A stretch of DNA of 33,580 nt from Synechococcus sp. CS-1330 (GCA_025128025.1 JAHLYR010000011.1:1-33580), one strand, 5' to 3'; shown: positions 15,346 through 24,370, counted from the first letter of the stretch. Notes: generated from the letters alone by a model not told the origin. Program-made: numbers and translations.

Positions 15346-15615
15346 TGGTTGTCTAATTCATGAAGAAAGTTCTGCAACAGGACGAAAGCTTGATAGAATC
15401 GGGATATGTAACGCAAGCTGAATGATTAGAAGAAAGATTGCATCCCAGCGCTACTGCGCGTGCCCCCTCCGGCGATGCACTGCAAGCATCCCAAGGCATG
15501 CAGCTCCCCTGAGCTTTGGTCTTTGTATCAGCGTGTTGGCGGCTTAAGGGAGCAGCCTCGACGTCCATGCCAGCTAATTGCCAAGCTTGCTTGAGTTATT
15601 CTTCTCCACTAAACT
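15346..15615 (+). other. Intergenic region before the sucrose cassette
   Basis: About 270 nt without a convincing ORF. It marks the drop from GC-rich transporter DNA to AT-richer sucrose DNA. I see TTGATAGAAT and TATGTAAC boxes near 15390-15410 but no well-spaced -35/-10 pair, so I do not place a promoter. Confidence 0.4.
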
Positions 15616-17754
15616 ATGGTAGCGACGGTTAGTCCCAAAGGCCTCTATATCATGCTTATTAGTGTGCATGGGTTAATCCGAGGCCATAATCTCGAGCTCG
15701 GGCGAGATGCCGATACTGGAGGGCAGACAAAATATGTTGTGGAGCTTGCCAAATCTTTGGCAAGGCAGGTGGCAGTTGAGCGCGTTGATTTAGTGACCCG
15801 GCTGATCGTTGATGAGGCTGTCAGTATCGATTATAAAGTTCCGGTTGAGCAGCTATCCGCTAATTCTCGGATAGTTCGCATCAAGGCCGGTCCACAAGAA
15901 TACATCCTGAAGGAGCAGCTCTGGCCCCACATGGATAGCTTTGCCGACAATCTGTGTATCTGGCTTAGTGAGCAGCCACGCCTGCCGGATGTCATCCATT
16001 CCCACTATGCCGATGCCGGCTACGTTGGCGTACGTCTTGCAAATCTCACTGGTCTGCCATTGGTGCATACGGGTCATTCCTTAGGTCGCGACAAGTACAG
16101 TCGCCTCCTTGCGGTGGGAATGGGAATAGAGCAGATTGAAGAGCGATATCACATGCAGGCTCGAATCAGCGCCGAAGAAGATATACTAAGTTGCGCCGAG
16201 CTGGTCATAACAAGCACGCGCAATGAAATTGAAAGCCAATATGAGCTATATGATTATTACACACCCGAGAAGATGGCGGTGATTCCGCCTGGAATCAATC
16301 TCGAGCAGTTCCATCCAGTAATCCAGGGCCAGCCAGCTATATCACAAGCTTTTCAAAGCAAGCTGAGTCAGTTTTTGCGTGATCCGGCCAAGCCGATGAT
16401 TCTGGCTCTTTCGCGGCCCGATGAACGCAAGAACATCGTTTCGATGCTCGAGGCTTTTGGCCAGAACAAGAGCTTGCAGAAGCTAGCCAATCTTGTGATT
16501 GTTGCCGGCAATCGTGATGATATTCGTGAGCTCAACGATGGAGTCCAATCGGTGCTGACCGAATTGCTTTGGGTGATTGATGTTTATGAACTGTACGGAC
16601 TAGTAGCACTCCCCAAGCATCACTCTGCTGAGGATGTTCCTGATATTTATCGCTACGCAGCGGCGTCCAAGGGTGTTTTCGTTAATACAGCTCTAACCGA
16701 GCCTTTCGGGCTCACCCTGCTTGAGGCCGCCGCCAGTGGCTTGCCCCTTGTGGCCACCGAGAATGGTGGCCCTGTGGACATAATCGGCAACTGCGGCAAC
16801 GGCCTGCTAGTGGATCCGCTCAGCCGCGAGGCCATCGGTGATGCCTTGCTTTCCATTCTTCAGAATCCGGCCCGATGGCAGGAGTTCTCCAGCAATGGCC
16901 TGCGCAACATTGCCCGATTTTACTCCTGGGAGGCCCATGCCCAGGCTTACCTGGCTTTGCTGCAAACGCTGGTATCCAAGCGAAAACCACTAACGCAGGT
17001 TACTTCGACCCATCAATTCAGCACCTACCGGAACCGTGCTCTCTTCACCGCTATCGACAATACGCTTCTTGGTGATCCCGAAGCGCTCGAGCAGTTCGCT
17101 AATGTAGTTAGAAGCCATCGCCGCCAATTTCTCTTCGGTATCGCCACTGGTCGGAGATTGGATTCGGTGCTGACCATTCTCAAACGTAATAGCATTCCCA
17201 CTCCCGATGTGCTGATCACCAGCCTGGGCACGGAAATTTATTACACCTCAGAATTAGTTGCAGATATCGCCTGGAGTCATCATATTGATCATTCCTGGAC
17301 TCCCCTGGTCCTGCGTAGAGTGCTGGAATCGTTACCAGGGCTGTCGCCACAACCGAAGAGCGGTCAGAGCCGCTTCAAGGTGTCTTATTTTTATGATGCC
17401 CAGATCGCTCCTCCTATGGACGAGATTCTCGGCTTGCTCAGGCAACAGGAACTCTCTGTTAATGCGACTTTGTCATTTGGCCAGTACCTCGACATTGTTC
17501 CGTCGCGAGCATCTAAAGGCCAGGCTCTGCGTTATGTCACCAACCAATACAATATCCCCCTTGATCGCACCCTGGTTACGGGAGGTTCCGGGGGAGATGC
17601 CGATATGCTACGTGGTAACACCCTTGGCGTAGTGGTTTCCAACCGTCACCAGGAAGAGCTGTCCAATTTGAGTGACAATGAGCAGGTTTACTTTGCCAAT
17701 GGCGCTCATGCTTGGGGAATCCTTGAGGCAATCAACCACTACGGGTTCCTCTGA
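15616..17754 (+). CDS. sps: Sucrose-phosphate synthase, two-domain cyanobacterial type
   Basis: A 712-aa enzyme that joins UDP- or ADP-glucose to fructose 6-phosphate. The GT-B half starts with ISVHGLIRGHNLELGRDADT followed by GGQTKYVVELAKSLA, has HSHYADAGYVG and TGHSLGRDK in the acceptor domain, LSRPDERKN at the donor domain, and the ALTEPFGLTLLEAAASG ExxxxxxxE clamp. From about residue 470 a phosphatase-like HAD domain follows, but its first motif reads FTAIDNTLLG: the nucleophile Asp is replaced by Ala, so this half should be non-catalytic. The preceding intergenic DNA (15346-15615) is AT-rich and should hold the promoter. Next gene is the true phosphatase, 23 nt downstream. Noticeably AT-richer than the transporter operon. 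Confidence 0.93.
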   Translation: MVATVSPKGLYIMLISVHGLIRGHNLELGRDADTGGQTKYVVELAKSLARQVAVERVDLVTRLIVDEAVSIDYKVPVEQLSANSRIVRIKAGPQEYILKEQLWPHMDSFADNLCIWLSEQPRLPDVIHSHYADAGYVGVRLANLTGLPLVHTGHSLGRDKYSRLLAVGMGIEQIEERYHMQARISAEEDILSCAELVITSTRNEIESQYELYDYYTPEKMAVIPPGINLEQFHPVIQGQPAISQAFQSKLSQFLRDPAKPMILALSRPDERKNIVSMLEAFGQNKSLQKLANLVIVAGNRDDIRELNDGVQSVLTELLWVIDVYELYGLVALPKHHSAEDVPDIYRYAAASKGVFVNTALTEPFGLTLLEAAASGLPLVATENGGPVDIIGNCGNGLLVDPLSREAIGDALLSILQNPARWQEFSSNGLRNIARFYSWEAHAQAYLALLQTLVSKRKPLTQVTSTHQFSTYRNRALFTAIDNTLLGDPEALEQFANVVRSHRRQFLFGIATGRRLDSVLTILKRNSIPTPDVLITSLGTEIYYTSELVADIAWSHHIDHSWTPLVLRRVLESLPGLSPQPKSGQSRFKVSYFYDAQIAPPMDEILGLLRQQELSVNATLSFGQYLDIVPSRASKGQALRYVTNQYNIPLDRTLVTGGSGGDADMLRGNTLGVVVSNRHQEELSNLSDNEQVYFANGAHAWGILEAINHYGFL

Positions 17755-17777
17755 GTAGTAGTCAATCCTGTTTATTT

Positions 17778-18653
17778 ATGACCCAACTCCTTATATGTAC
17801 AGACCTTGATCGCACGCTTTTACCCAACGGTGATCTAAATGAGTCACCCCTCGCCCGCGAACGTTTTGCGGCGGTGGCATCCCATCCGCATGTCACGTTG
17901 GTCTATGTGTCGGGTCGAGATCTGGGCCTGGTTGAGCAGGCCATAAAGCACTTTTCCATTCCCATTCCCGATTGGGTAATCGGCGATGTGGGCAGCAGTC
18001 TTTATAGCTTGAATGATCTGGCAGAGAGAAGTGTTCAGGGAGATGTCGTGAATCCAATTGGCTGGATCCATTCCAGCGCTTGGCAGGAAAAAATCGCCTT
18101 CGACTGGCCTGGTCTTGGTAGTAGTCAGATCGCTCAAGCACTAAGCTCCCTCGATGGTCTTGTGCTTCAGGAGCCTGCTCGCCAGAGTCGCTATAAGTTG
18201 AGTTACTACCTGCCATTGGGTTTTGATCTGATAACGCTTCGGCTGGAGATCGAAGCCAGGCTCAAGGATTTGGGGGCTCGTTCAAGTTTGATCTATAGCA
18301 TTGATGAGGAGGCGCAGCTGGGCCTGCTCGATGTATTGCCCAAGCGGGCCACTAAGTTACATGCTGTGGTATTCCTAATGCAAAAACTGGGTGTTCCTGC
18401 AGCCAACACAGTGTTTGCGGGTGATAGTGGCAATGATCTTCCAGTTCTTGTCAGCTCAGTCCCCGCGGTGCTAGTCGCCAACGCCCATCCAGAGGTGATC
18501 AGAGAGGCCAAAACTAGTTCGCGGCTTCACAATACGGCAGAATACTTATATATTGCTAAGGGAGGTTTTCTGGGCATGAATGGTAATTATAGTGCTGGAA
18601 TTCTAGAAGGATTAGCTCATTATCATCCCGAAACAATAGATTGGATTGTCTGA
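17778..18653 (+). CDS. spp: Sucrose-phosphate phosphatase
   Basis: A 291-aa HAD-superfamily phosphatase. Motif I is CTDLDRTLLP with Asp9 (nucleophile) and Asp11 (acid/base), motif II lies in YVSGRDLG, the motif III Lys is probably in DVLPKRATKLHAV, and motif IV is VFAGDSGNDLPVL. The C2-type cap sits in between (SRYKLSYYLPLGFDLITLRL). It removes phosphate from sucrose 6-phosphate made by the enzyme encoded just upstream (23-nt gap, probably co-transcribed). Length is close to stand-alone cyanobacterial SPP. All catalytic positions are present, unlike the HAD half of the synthase. Confidence 0.92.
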   Translation: MTQLLICTDLDRTLLPNGDLNESPLARERFAAVASHPHVTLVYVSGRDLGLVEQAIKHFSIPIPDWVIGDVGSSLYSLNDLAERSVQGDVVNPIGWIHSSAWQEKIAFDWPGLGSSQIAQALSSLDGLVLQEPARQSRYKLSYYLPLGFDLITLRLEIEARLKDLGARSSLIYSIDEEAQLGLLDVLPKRATKLHAVVFLMQKLGVPAANTVFAGDSGNDLPVLVSSVPAVLVANAHPEVIREAKTSSRLHNTAEYLYIAKGGFLGMNGNYSAGILEGLAHYHPETIDWIV

Positions 18654-18871
18654 CCCTTGATTGGGCTTCGTCTTTGATGGATGTTCTGGTTCTTGTGATA
18701 TTTCCTTGCATGCCTTCAGCCGGGATTCCTTCCTATAGGCTCTCATTGACTGGTGATTCTGTTTACAGTTCGGGGCATGCTTCCCGCTACTGAGCTTGGA
18801 GGCTATCTTGCCAGCCGGGTTGGCTGCCAGTCTTTTCTATAAATCCTCTTTGTCAAGCTTTCGGTTTCCTG

Positions 18872-20824
18872 ATGTACGAACAGATTTCTCATTCACTTTT
18901 GAACTCGATCCTGGATGATCTTAGGCCGGAAATCAGGTGCCAGAATCTCCGCCATTTCTACACCAGGCTTGGGGCTAATTTTTATGCCATTCACTCTTTG
19001 TTCAGCACGCTTTATGGCGTGCGTGAAGATTTCCAGGTACAGATGGTGCGACTGGTTGAAACCATGGCCGAAGGCTATATCTACCGATCAGAAGAGTCCG
19101 AGCGGTTGGATATGAAGCGTGAGCAGGATCACAATTGGTTCCTTTCGCAGAAGTGGGTAGGAATGGCACTTTATACTAATGGTTTTGCTGACAACTTGGC
19201 CGACCTTGCCAATAAAATTGGTTATTTTCAGGAGCTAGGCATAAACATGGTACATATTATGCCGATTCTAAGTTGCCCAGTTGGCAAGAGTGACGGCGGT
19301 TACGCAATTAGTAATTTTCGAGAGATTGATAGTAGAGTCGGTGATTTAGCTGATTTTCAAAAAATATCGGAACAATTTAGGAAAAACGATATCCTATTGG
19401 TTCTTGATATCGTTCTCAATCATACGTCGGATGAGCATGAGTGGGCACTTAAGGCCAAGGCAGGTGACCCTCATTATCAAGGCTACTATCTCACCTTTGA
19501 AGACCGTTCGGTACCCGATGTATTCGAGCAGGGGATGCCGGAGGTATTTCCAGAAACCGATCCTGGAAATTTTACCTGGAATCAGGAGATGGGGCGCTGG
19601 GTGATGACGGTTTTCCATGACTATCAGTGGGATCTTGATTATCGCAACCCGGAAGTCTTCATTGAAATCCTGGCGATTGTGCTGTTCTGGGCCAATCAAG
19701 GTGTTGATATTATGCGCCTCGATGCCGTTGCATTCCTCTGGAAAAAGATGGGATCAACCTGTCAGAATGAGAGAAAAGCGCATCTCATCCTGCAGTTACT
19801 TAAGGACTGTTGCCAAGTAACAGCTCCCGGGGTTCTATTTATTGCTGAGGCTATTGTTGCGCCCAGTGAGCTCGCCAAGTATTTTGGAGAAGATGCGATT
19901 GTTGCTAAGGAATGCGAAATTGCTTATAATTCAACACTTATGGCCTTGCTTTGGGATGGAATTGCAACCAAGAATACAAAATTGTTGCGGGAGGGTATTA
20001 AGAGCCTCCCATCCAAGCTGGAGCGTGCCACCTGGCTAACCTACGTGCGTTGCCATGATGATATTGGCTTTGGCTTTGATGATCGTGATATCGCGGCTGT
20101 AGGTTATGTGCCGAATCTGCATAGAAGGTTCCTTATTGACTACTTTAGTGGCAAGTATGACCAGGGTCCACGGGGGCTAGTGTTCATGCGTAATGAATAC
20201 ACCGGAGATGCACGAATCTGCGGTTCTCTGGCTTCCTTGGCTGGACTTGAGTCTGCCTTGGAGAATTCTGATCAAGCCGCAATAGACCTTGCTATTGGCA
20301 GGATTCTGCTTCTTAACGGCGTGATTATGTCGTTTGGGGGAATCCCCCTTCTCTACAACGGCGACGCTCTAGGCGTTCTCAATGACTATAGCTACAGCAG
20401 TGACCCGAGTAAGGCCAATGATAATCGCTGGGTGCATCGTTCAAAGATTGACTGGGAGAAGGCGGCGCTCCGGCATCAGCGCAACACTGTGGAATATACA
20501 ATTTTTACAGCAATGAAGAGGATGATCTCTATACGCAAAGAAATCTCGGCTTTTGCCGATTTTAATAACCGTGAGCTCTTGCACTCAGACAACGAGCATC
20601 TGCTCTGCTATCTGCGCTTCGACCCCATGAGGAGCTCTGAAAAGATCTTCGTTGTGGCAAATTTCGATGATCATCCCCAGCGTCTGGATCTTGAGAATTA
20701 TTGCCGATATGGCATCAATCCACGCGCTAACTATGTTGATCTCTACAGCGGTGTGAAGCCCTCCCAGTACGAAGGTTCCATTGCCCTGCATGGTGGTCAA
20801 TTTTATTGGCTGAGCGAGAATTGA
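18872..20824 (+). CDS. ams: Amylosucrase (GH13 family)
   Basis: A 650-aa GH13 enzyme matching amylosucrase end to end. Catalytic residues line up with the Neisseria enzyme: nucleophile Asp284 in GVDIMRLDAVAFLWK (286 in Neisseria), acid/base Glu326 in LFIAEAIVAPSE (328), and His395/Asp396 in YVRCHDDIGFGF (392/393). It releases fructose from sucrose and transfers glucose to alpha-glucan or water. The sps-spp-ams order, with a fructokinase nearby, is known from other cyanobacteria and methylotrophs. It starts about 220 nt after spp; the gap has TCTATAAAT near 18837, so it may have its own promoter. Base composition is strikingly AT-rich in the middle of the gene. Confidence 0.93.
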   Translation: MYEQISHSLLNSILDDLRPEIRCQNLRHFYTRLGANFYAIHSLFSTLYGVREDFQVQMVRLVETMAEGYIYRSEESERLDMKREQDHNWFLSQKWVGMALYTNGFADNLADLANKIGYFQELGINMVHIMPILSCPVGKSDGGYAISNFREIDSRVGDLADFQKISEQFRKNDILLVLDIVLNHTSDEHEWALKAKAGDPHYQGYYLTFEDRSVPDVFEQGMPEVFPETDPGNFTWNQEMGRWVMTVFHDYQWDLDYRNPEVFIEILAIVLFWANQGVDIMRLDAVAFLWKKMGSTCQNERKAHLILQLLKDCCQVTAPGVLFIAEAIVAPSELAKYFGEDAIVAKECEIAYNSTLMALLWDGIATKNTKLLREGIKSLPSKLERATWLTYVRCHDDIGFGFDDRDIAAVGYVPNLHRRFLIDYFSGKYDQGPRGLVFMRNEYTGDARICGSLASLAGLESALENSDQAAIDLAIGRILLLNGVIMSFGGIPLLYNGDALGVLNDYSYSSDPSKANDNRWVHRSKIDWEKAALRHQRNTVEYTIFTAMKRMISIRKEISAFADFNNRELLHSDNEHLLCYLRFDPMRSSEKIFVVANFDDHPQRLDLENYCRYGINPRANYVDLYSGVKPSQYEGSIALHGGQFYWLSEN

Positions 20825-21129
20825 TACATTCCTTTATGTCTAATCTGTGCTAAAATTTAAGTCTGTGCCTAGGATGTTAAGCTTCGCTTAATCTTTAATG
20901 CTGAAAATCTGGCCTGGAAAGTTTTCCTTAAACGGCTGACCCAGCTTCTACCAGTTATCGCTCGTTGTCGTAAAAGTGCACTGCCTAAGGGAAGTCTCAG
21001 CAGGCATGATCCAACCGAACCTTTCCACCACCAAGCTGCACCTGCCTGGTTCCCACAACCCCGAGGAGGGGCGCCAGCTCTCGCTGAGTGCACCAACCTG
21101 TGCAGTCACTTCTGAGCAACCCAAGCGCC
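20825..21129. other. Convergent intergenic region with short hairpin
   Basis: About 305 nt between convergent ams and frk. A perfect 6-bp stem TTAAGC/GCTTAA with a TTC loop (20877-20891) follows ams and is followed by TCTTTA, a weak terminator candidate. On the minus strand a 58-codon frame without good start (about 21118-20942) reads coding-like residues such as SESWRPSSGLWEPGRCSLVV; it may be a relic of a gene that once followed frk, but I cannot name it. Confidence 0.35.
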
Positions 21130-22164
21130 TCAGGCTTGGCTAGCGAGGAAGTCCTGAACCGCATCGGCGCTGGATTGGGGATCAATGGCGCCTGCCCCCT
21201 TGCACACCAGGGCGCCGCAGGCACTGGCAAAGCGCAGCATCTGCTCCGGCTGGATCGCCGACGTGTCCTGAACTTGGTACTGCAACAACTTGTGCAACAG
21301 CCCCGCCATGAAGGCATCGCCAGCACCGGTGGTGTCGACCACCGGTACCCGGAAGGCCTGCAATTCGCCGTTACGGCCGGCGAAGCACCAGCGCAGCGGC
21401 GCCCCGCCGTCTGTGACCACGACATCCGGATGCTGCGCCAGGGCAGCGCACACCACCGCCGGGTCGTCACTGCCAAACAGCCAGCGAGCCTCCTCGGCAG
21501 CGCATTTGATCAGTGCAGCCTGCTGCAGCAGGGGGGCGATGGCGGCGATCTGGGCCGGCGTGGGTCCGCTGGCGGGATCAGCAGCCGGATCCCAGAAGGT
21601 GGGGCGCCAATTGACATCAAGGGCCAGGGCTATCCCGGCCGCCGCGGACTGATGGCAGGCGAGCTGCAGGGCTGCTGCCGCGGCGGGCGACGCGAGCGGG
21701 ATGGTGCCTACCAGCAACCAGCGCGCCTTCGCCAGCAGGGGCCCGAGTGCGGCAGGCAACGCGCTGGGATCGAGCGCCTGATCCGCAAAGCCGTAGCCCC
21801 GATCCCCCGCAAAGCCCCCGAACTGGCGATCGCCGGCAGCATCGCGGCGCACCAGCACGATCCGGCTGGGACGGGTCCTATCCCACTGGAGGGCACTGGT
21901 GTCGACCCCTCGCTCTGCAAACAACTTGGCAAACGCCTGACCGATGCCATCGCGGCCCAGTCGGCCCACAAAAGCGCTGGGGGTGCCCAGACGGGCCAGG
22001 GCACAGGCCACGTTGGCGGGGGCTCCACCGAGGTGGTCATCCCGGGGCGAATCGGTGGCCGGATCACCACCAAGGGGGCCGAGGCGATCCACCAGTGCCT
22101 CCCCAAGACACAGGACCTGGGTTGGCAAGGTGGAAGAGGGCAAGGGCCTGCTCGCTAGGCTCAT
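21130..22164 (-). CDS. frk: Fructokinase, PfkB/ribokinase family
   Basis: A 344-aa sugar kinase. The N-terminal motif is VLCLGEALVDRLG, the sugar-binding glycines are HLGGAPANVACALARLG (about residues 44-60), and the C-terminal PfkB signature is DTTGAGDAFMAGLL (277-290) with catalytic Asp283 and the GAGD anion hole. Function: fructose to fructose 6-phosphate, returning fructose released by amylosucrase or invertase to sucrose synthesis or glycolysis. It faces the sucrose cassette on the opposite strand and is GC-rich like the core genes, so it is probably native. A decayed NUDIX gene lies immediately upstream. Start ATG 22164 is followed by about 14 non-conserved residues. Confidence 0.88.
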   Translation of the reverse strand: MSLASRPLPSSTLPTQVLCLGEALVDRLGPLGGDPATDSPRDDHLGGAPANVACALARLGTPSAFVGRLGRDGIGQAFAKLFAERGVDTSALQWDRTRPSRIVLVRRDAAGDRQFGGFAGDRGYGFADQALDPSALPAALGPLLAKARWLLVGTIPLASPAAAAALQLACHQSAAAGIALALDVNWRPTFWDPAADPASGPTPAQIAAIAPLLQQAALIKCAAEEARWLFGSDDPAVVCAALAQHPDVVVTDGGAPLRWCFAGRNGELQAFRVPVVDTTGAGDAFMAGLLHKLLQYQVQDTSAIQPEQMLRFASACGALVCKGAGAIDPQSSADAVQDFLASQA

Positions 22165-22360
22165 ACCAGGATGAAGCCGTTTCAGCAGCGTCGCAATGAT
22201 CCGGGCGTTGGCGGCGTGAAACTCACCTCAAGCTGCTCAGGCCGCACCCAACCGTCCTGCTGGGAATCCAGCCGCTGGGGCTCACCTCTCAGCTAGGTGC
22301 ACAGGTGCACCACAAAGCGCAGGCCCTTGTGGCTGTAGGCGTCTTCGAGCGTGTTCAACT
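22165..22360 (-). pseudogene. Decayed MutT/NUDIX (8-oxo-dGTPase type) gene, C-terminal part
   Basis: Minus-strand frames together read EDAYSHKGLRFVVHLCT, a stop at 22295-22293, then GEPQRLDSQQDGWVRPEQLE, then after a frame change FHAANARIIATLLKRL directly before frk. This is the C-terminal half of cyanobacterial MutT (HAYSHKRLRFVVHLC, GEPxPLxSQQxxWVRPEDL, FPAANARII). At least one in-frame stop and one frameshift make it a pseudogene. Upstream, a third frame has PWGTPGGAKQPD (about 22410-22379), possibly the ruined WEFPGGKxEPGE region. The NUDIX box itself is not visible. Confidence 0.7.
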
Positions 22361-22690
22361 CCTCGCTCTCCCGTATCAATCAGGTTGCTTGGCTCCACCC
22401 GGGGTTCCCCATGGGGCGATCAACCGCGGGCCTGCGCCGGTCATGGTGGTGAATGCGTTGCTGCGGCACTGGCCAAGTGATGGACGGGATTACAAACAAG
22501 ACCCGTTCCAGTCGGCCTGACGGCAGCCTGGGCCCATCTCCATGGAGATCGATCCCGTCGTGGTGACACTTCAGGTTGAACCGATCGGCGCTGGTGACGG
22601 TTGCCTCGGGAATACGGGAGCCCCAGTCTCTTATCAGCATCGGAGGACCATTCACCGATACCCATCAGCCCACCAGCTCCCAGCATGTGC
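22361..22690. other. Gene-free stretch, probably degraded DNA
   Basis: No convincing gene. A 91-codon minus frame (22655-22380) has a His/Arg/Pro-rich product unlike any family I know. Its lower end overlaps the presumed N-terminal part of the NUDIX relic. I regard the stretch as eroding sequence. Confidence 0.4.
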
Positions 22691-22975
22691 TCAGGCCACC
22701 TCCGGCGCCCAGCCCTGCTGCCGCGTCATGTCGTCGGTCCAGCCCTGGCAGCGGCGTGTCAGGTGCTCGCCATGGGCGATCAGCCCCTGGTGCAACTGAC
22801 AGGTGAGCACCGGAATGCAGTTCACCCCGGCGTGGTGCCTAAACCAGTGGCAGGTCATGCAGACCTTGCTGCTGCGAGTCTTGAGCAGCACCACCTCATC
22901 GAGGTAGGGCCACTCCTCGATCGGGGTTTTGAGCCGGGCATTCAGCGCTGCGGACCAGGGCAACGGGACACCCAT
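22691..22975 (-). CDS. Small Cys/His-rich conserved-looking protein, 94 aa
   Basis: Starting at ATG 22975 with a GGAG ribosome-binding element six nt upstream. The C-terminal half is dense in metal-ligand residues: KVCMTCHWFRHHAGVNC, IPVLTCQLHQGLIAHGEHL and TRRCQGWTDDMTRQQG, with five cysteines and several histidines, suggesting one or two zinc sites or an iron-sulphur site. No transmembrane segment. I believe similar small proteins occur in other picocyanobacteria but I cannot name a function. The longer in-frame extension to 23197 is Arg/Pro-rich, lacks a ribosome-binding site and is antisense to another small ORF, so I exclude it. Confidence 0.65.
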   Translation of the reverse strand: MGVPLPWSAALNARLKTPIEEWPYLDEVVLLKTRSSKVCMTCHWFRHHAGVNCIPVLTCQLHQGLIAHGEHLTRRCQGWTDDMTRQQGWAPEVA

Positions 22976-23076
22976 AAATAGCTCCAGATGCGCACACCTG
23001 TACTGATACGGTTGAAGGAGCTTGGCTGCCGCGACCCTTAGAGCTAGGTACGGTTCAGGCAGAGGAGAGAGTGCCG

Positions 23077-23181
23077 ATGCTCCGCGAACTCGTGCTGGCC
23101 ATCGGCATCCCCCTGCTGTTGCTGGTGTCCGTTCCCCACCGTCATGCAGACGGAGCGCTGAAACTGTTCTGCGTGGTTTGA
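23077..23181 (+). CDS. Very small hydrophobic protein, 34 aa
   Basis: ATG at 23077 is preceded by a strong GAGGAG (23062-23067) ribosome-binding site. The product starts MLRELVLAIGIPLLLLVSVP, a single membrane-crossing or signal-like helix, then a short polar tail ending FCVV. The GTG at 23071 is an alternative start with even tighter spacing. It is divergent from the Cys/His-rich gene, with about 100 nt between. Too small for family assignment; the ribosome-binding site is the main support. Confidence 0.45.
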   Translation: MLRELVLAIGIPLLLLVSVPHRHADGALKLFCVV

Positions 23182-23274
23182 AAGTGTGAGCGGCCACATC
23201 AATCCCCGTTTGACCGCGTTAAAGACAACAATGGATCTCGGTTGTCTGCTTGTGCCGGTGTTGCCCATTCAGGA

Positions 23275-24339
23275 ATGAGTAACCATCCCTTAAGCGAGCA
23301 GTTCGAGCTCGACGCTCGCTTTGATCAGCCCTTTCTGGTGCTGACCCTGGCGTCCGGGGCCATCGCCACCCTTGGCCTACTGGCCGACAGCAGCGCTGTG
23401 GTGATCGGCGCGATGTTGATCGCCCCCTGGATGTTGCCGCTGCGGGCGGCGGCGTTTGGGATCCTTCAGGGGCGCTTGCTCCTGGTGGGGCGGGCCCTGC
23501 TCACCCTGCTGATCGGTATCGCCATCACGGTCGTGTTGTCGGTGCTGCTGGGCGCATCGGTGGGCCTCCCGATCATGGGATCGGAAGTAGAGGCCCGCAC
23601 CCAGCCCAATCTCCTCGATCTCGGCGTGGCCTTAGTGGCTGGGGCGATCGCCGCCTACGCCTCGGTGAGCAGCAAAGCCCTTAGCTCGCTCGGCGGCACA
23701 GCGATCGCTGTGGCTCTTGTTCCACCCGTATGCGCCTTCGGGCTGTTGCTTGCCAATGCGCAATGGAGTGAGGCGCTCGGGGCGGCACTTCTGGTTGCCG
23801 CCAACCTCCTTGGAATACTCAGCGGAGCCCTGGTAACCCTGGCTGGCTGTCAGCCTGAGCTGCGTCTGAATTTCTGGCGCAGCCGTCTGGGCCTGATGAG
23901 CCTGCTGCTAACTGCGCTGCTGCTGATTCCCCTTTCAGGAAGCTTTTTATCGCTGTTAGCCCAGGCCAGGCGCGCAGCAGCCCTCGACCAGATTGAGCAG
24001 GCGATCACGGCATCTCTCAAGAACCGCACCCTCACCCTTGGCAAGGATTCTGAGCTGATCAATGTGCGGATTGACTGGACCCAGAATCCACCGTTGATTC
24101 GTGCCGCTGTGCGTGTCACGAATCAACAGCTGCCAACGGCACGGCAAGTGGGCGATGTGCAGGCTTTCATCAACCAGCAGCAACCGATCCGTTATCGCCT
24201 GATCGTTCAGCGGGCCTCTGTCGACGTGATCGGCCCTGAGACCAAACCAAACCCCCCTGAATTAGTGCCTCAGGCTCCGGTCTCTCCCGAGGTGATCAAC
24301 AACTCACTCATCGATTCAGATCGTCAGGCCACTGAGTAG
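23275..24339 (+). CDS. DUF389 family membrane protein
   Basis: From ATG 23275 (354 aa). It has the DUF389 core: FLVLTLASGAIATLGLLADS, SSAVVIGAMLIAPWMLPLRA, GVALVAGAIAAYASVSSKAL, GTAIAVALVPPVCAFGLLLA, AALLVAANLLGILSGALVTL and LGLMSLLLTALLLIPLSGSF, giving about six membrane helices. The C-terminal 120 residues are soluble (VRIDWTQNPPLIRAAVRVTN). DUF389 proteins are inner-membrane proteins of unknown function, sometimes compared with transporters. A TTG at 23242 in frame is a longer alternative; the AGGA directly before ATG 23275 is too close to be ideal, so the start is uncertain. Confidence 0.85.
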   Translation: MSNHPLSEQFELDARFDQPFLVLTLASGAIATLGLLADSSAVVIGAMLIAPWMLPLRAAAFGILQGRLLLVGRALLTLLIGIAITVVLSVLLGASVGLPIMGSEVEARTQPNLLDLGVALVAGAIAAYASVSSKALSSLGGTAIAVALVPPVCAFGLLLANAQWSEALGAALLVAANLLGILSGALVTLAGCQPELRLNFWRSRLGLMSLLLTALLLIPLSGSFLSLLAQARRAAALDQIEQAITASLKNRTLTLGKDSELINVRIDWTQNPPLIRAAVRVTNQQLPTARQVGDVQAFINQQQPIRYRLIVQRASVDVIGPETKPNPPELVPQAPVSPEVINNSLIDSDRQATE

Positions 24340-24370
24340 TTGCCAGCAGAGGTCGCACTTGGATAACCCG

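Noticed and set aside
21088-22158. 356-aa plus-strand ORF opposite the fructokinase
   Set aside because: Antisense shadow; the minus frame carries all PfkB motifs.
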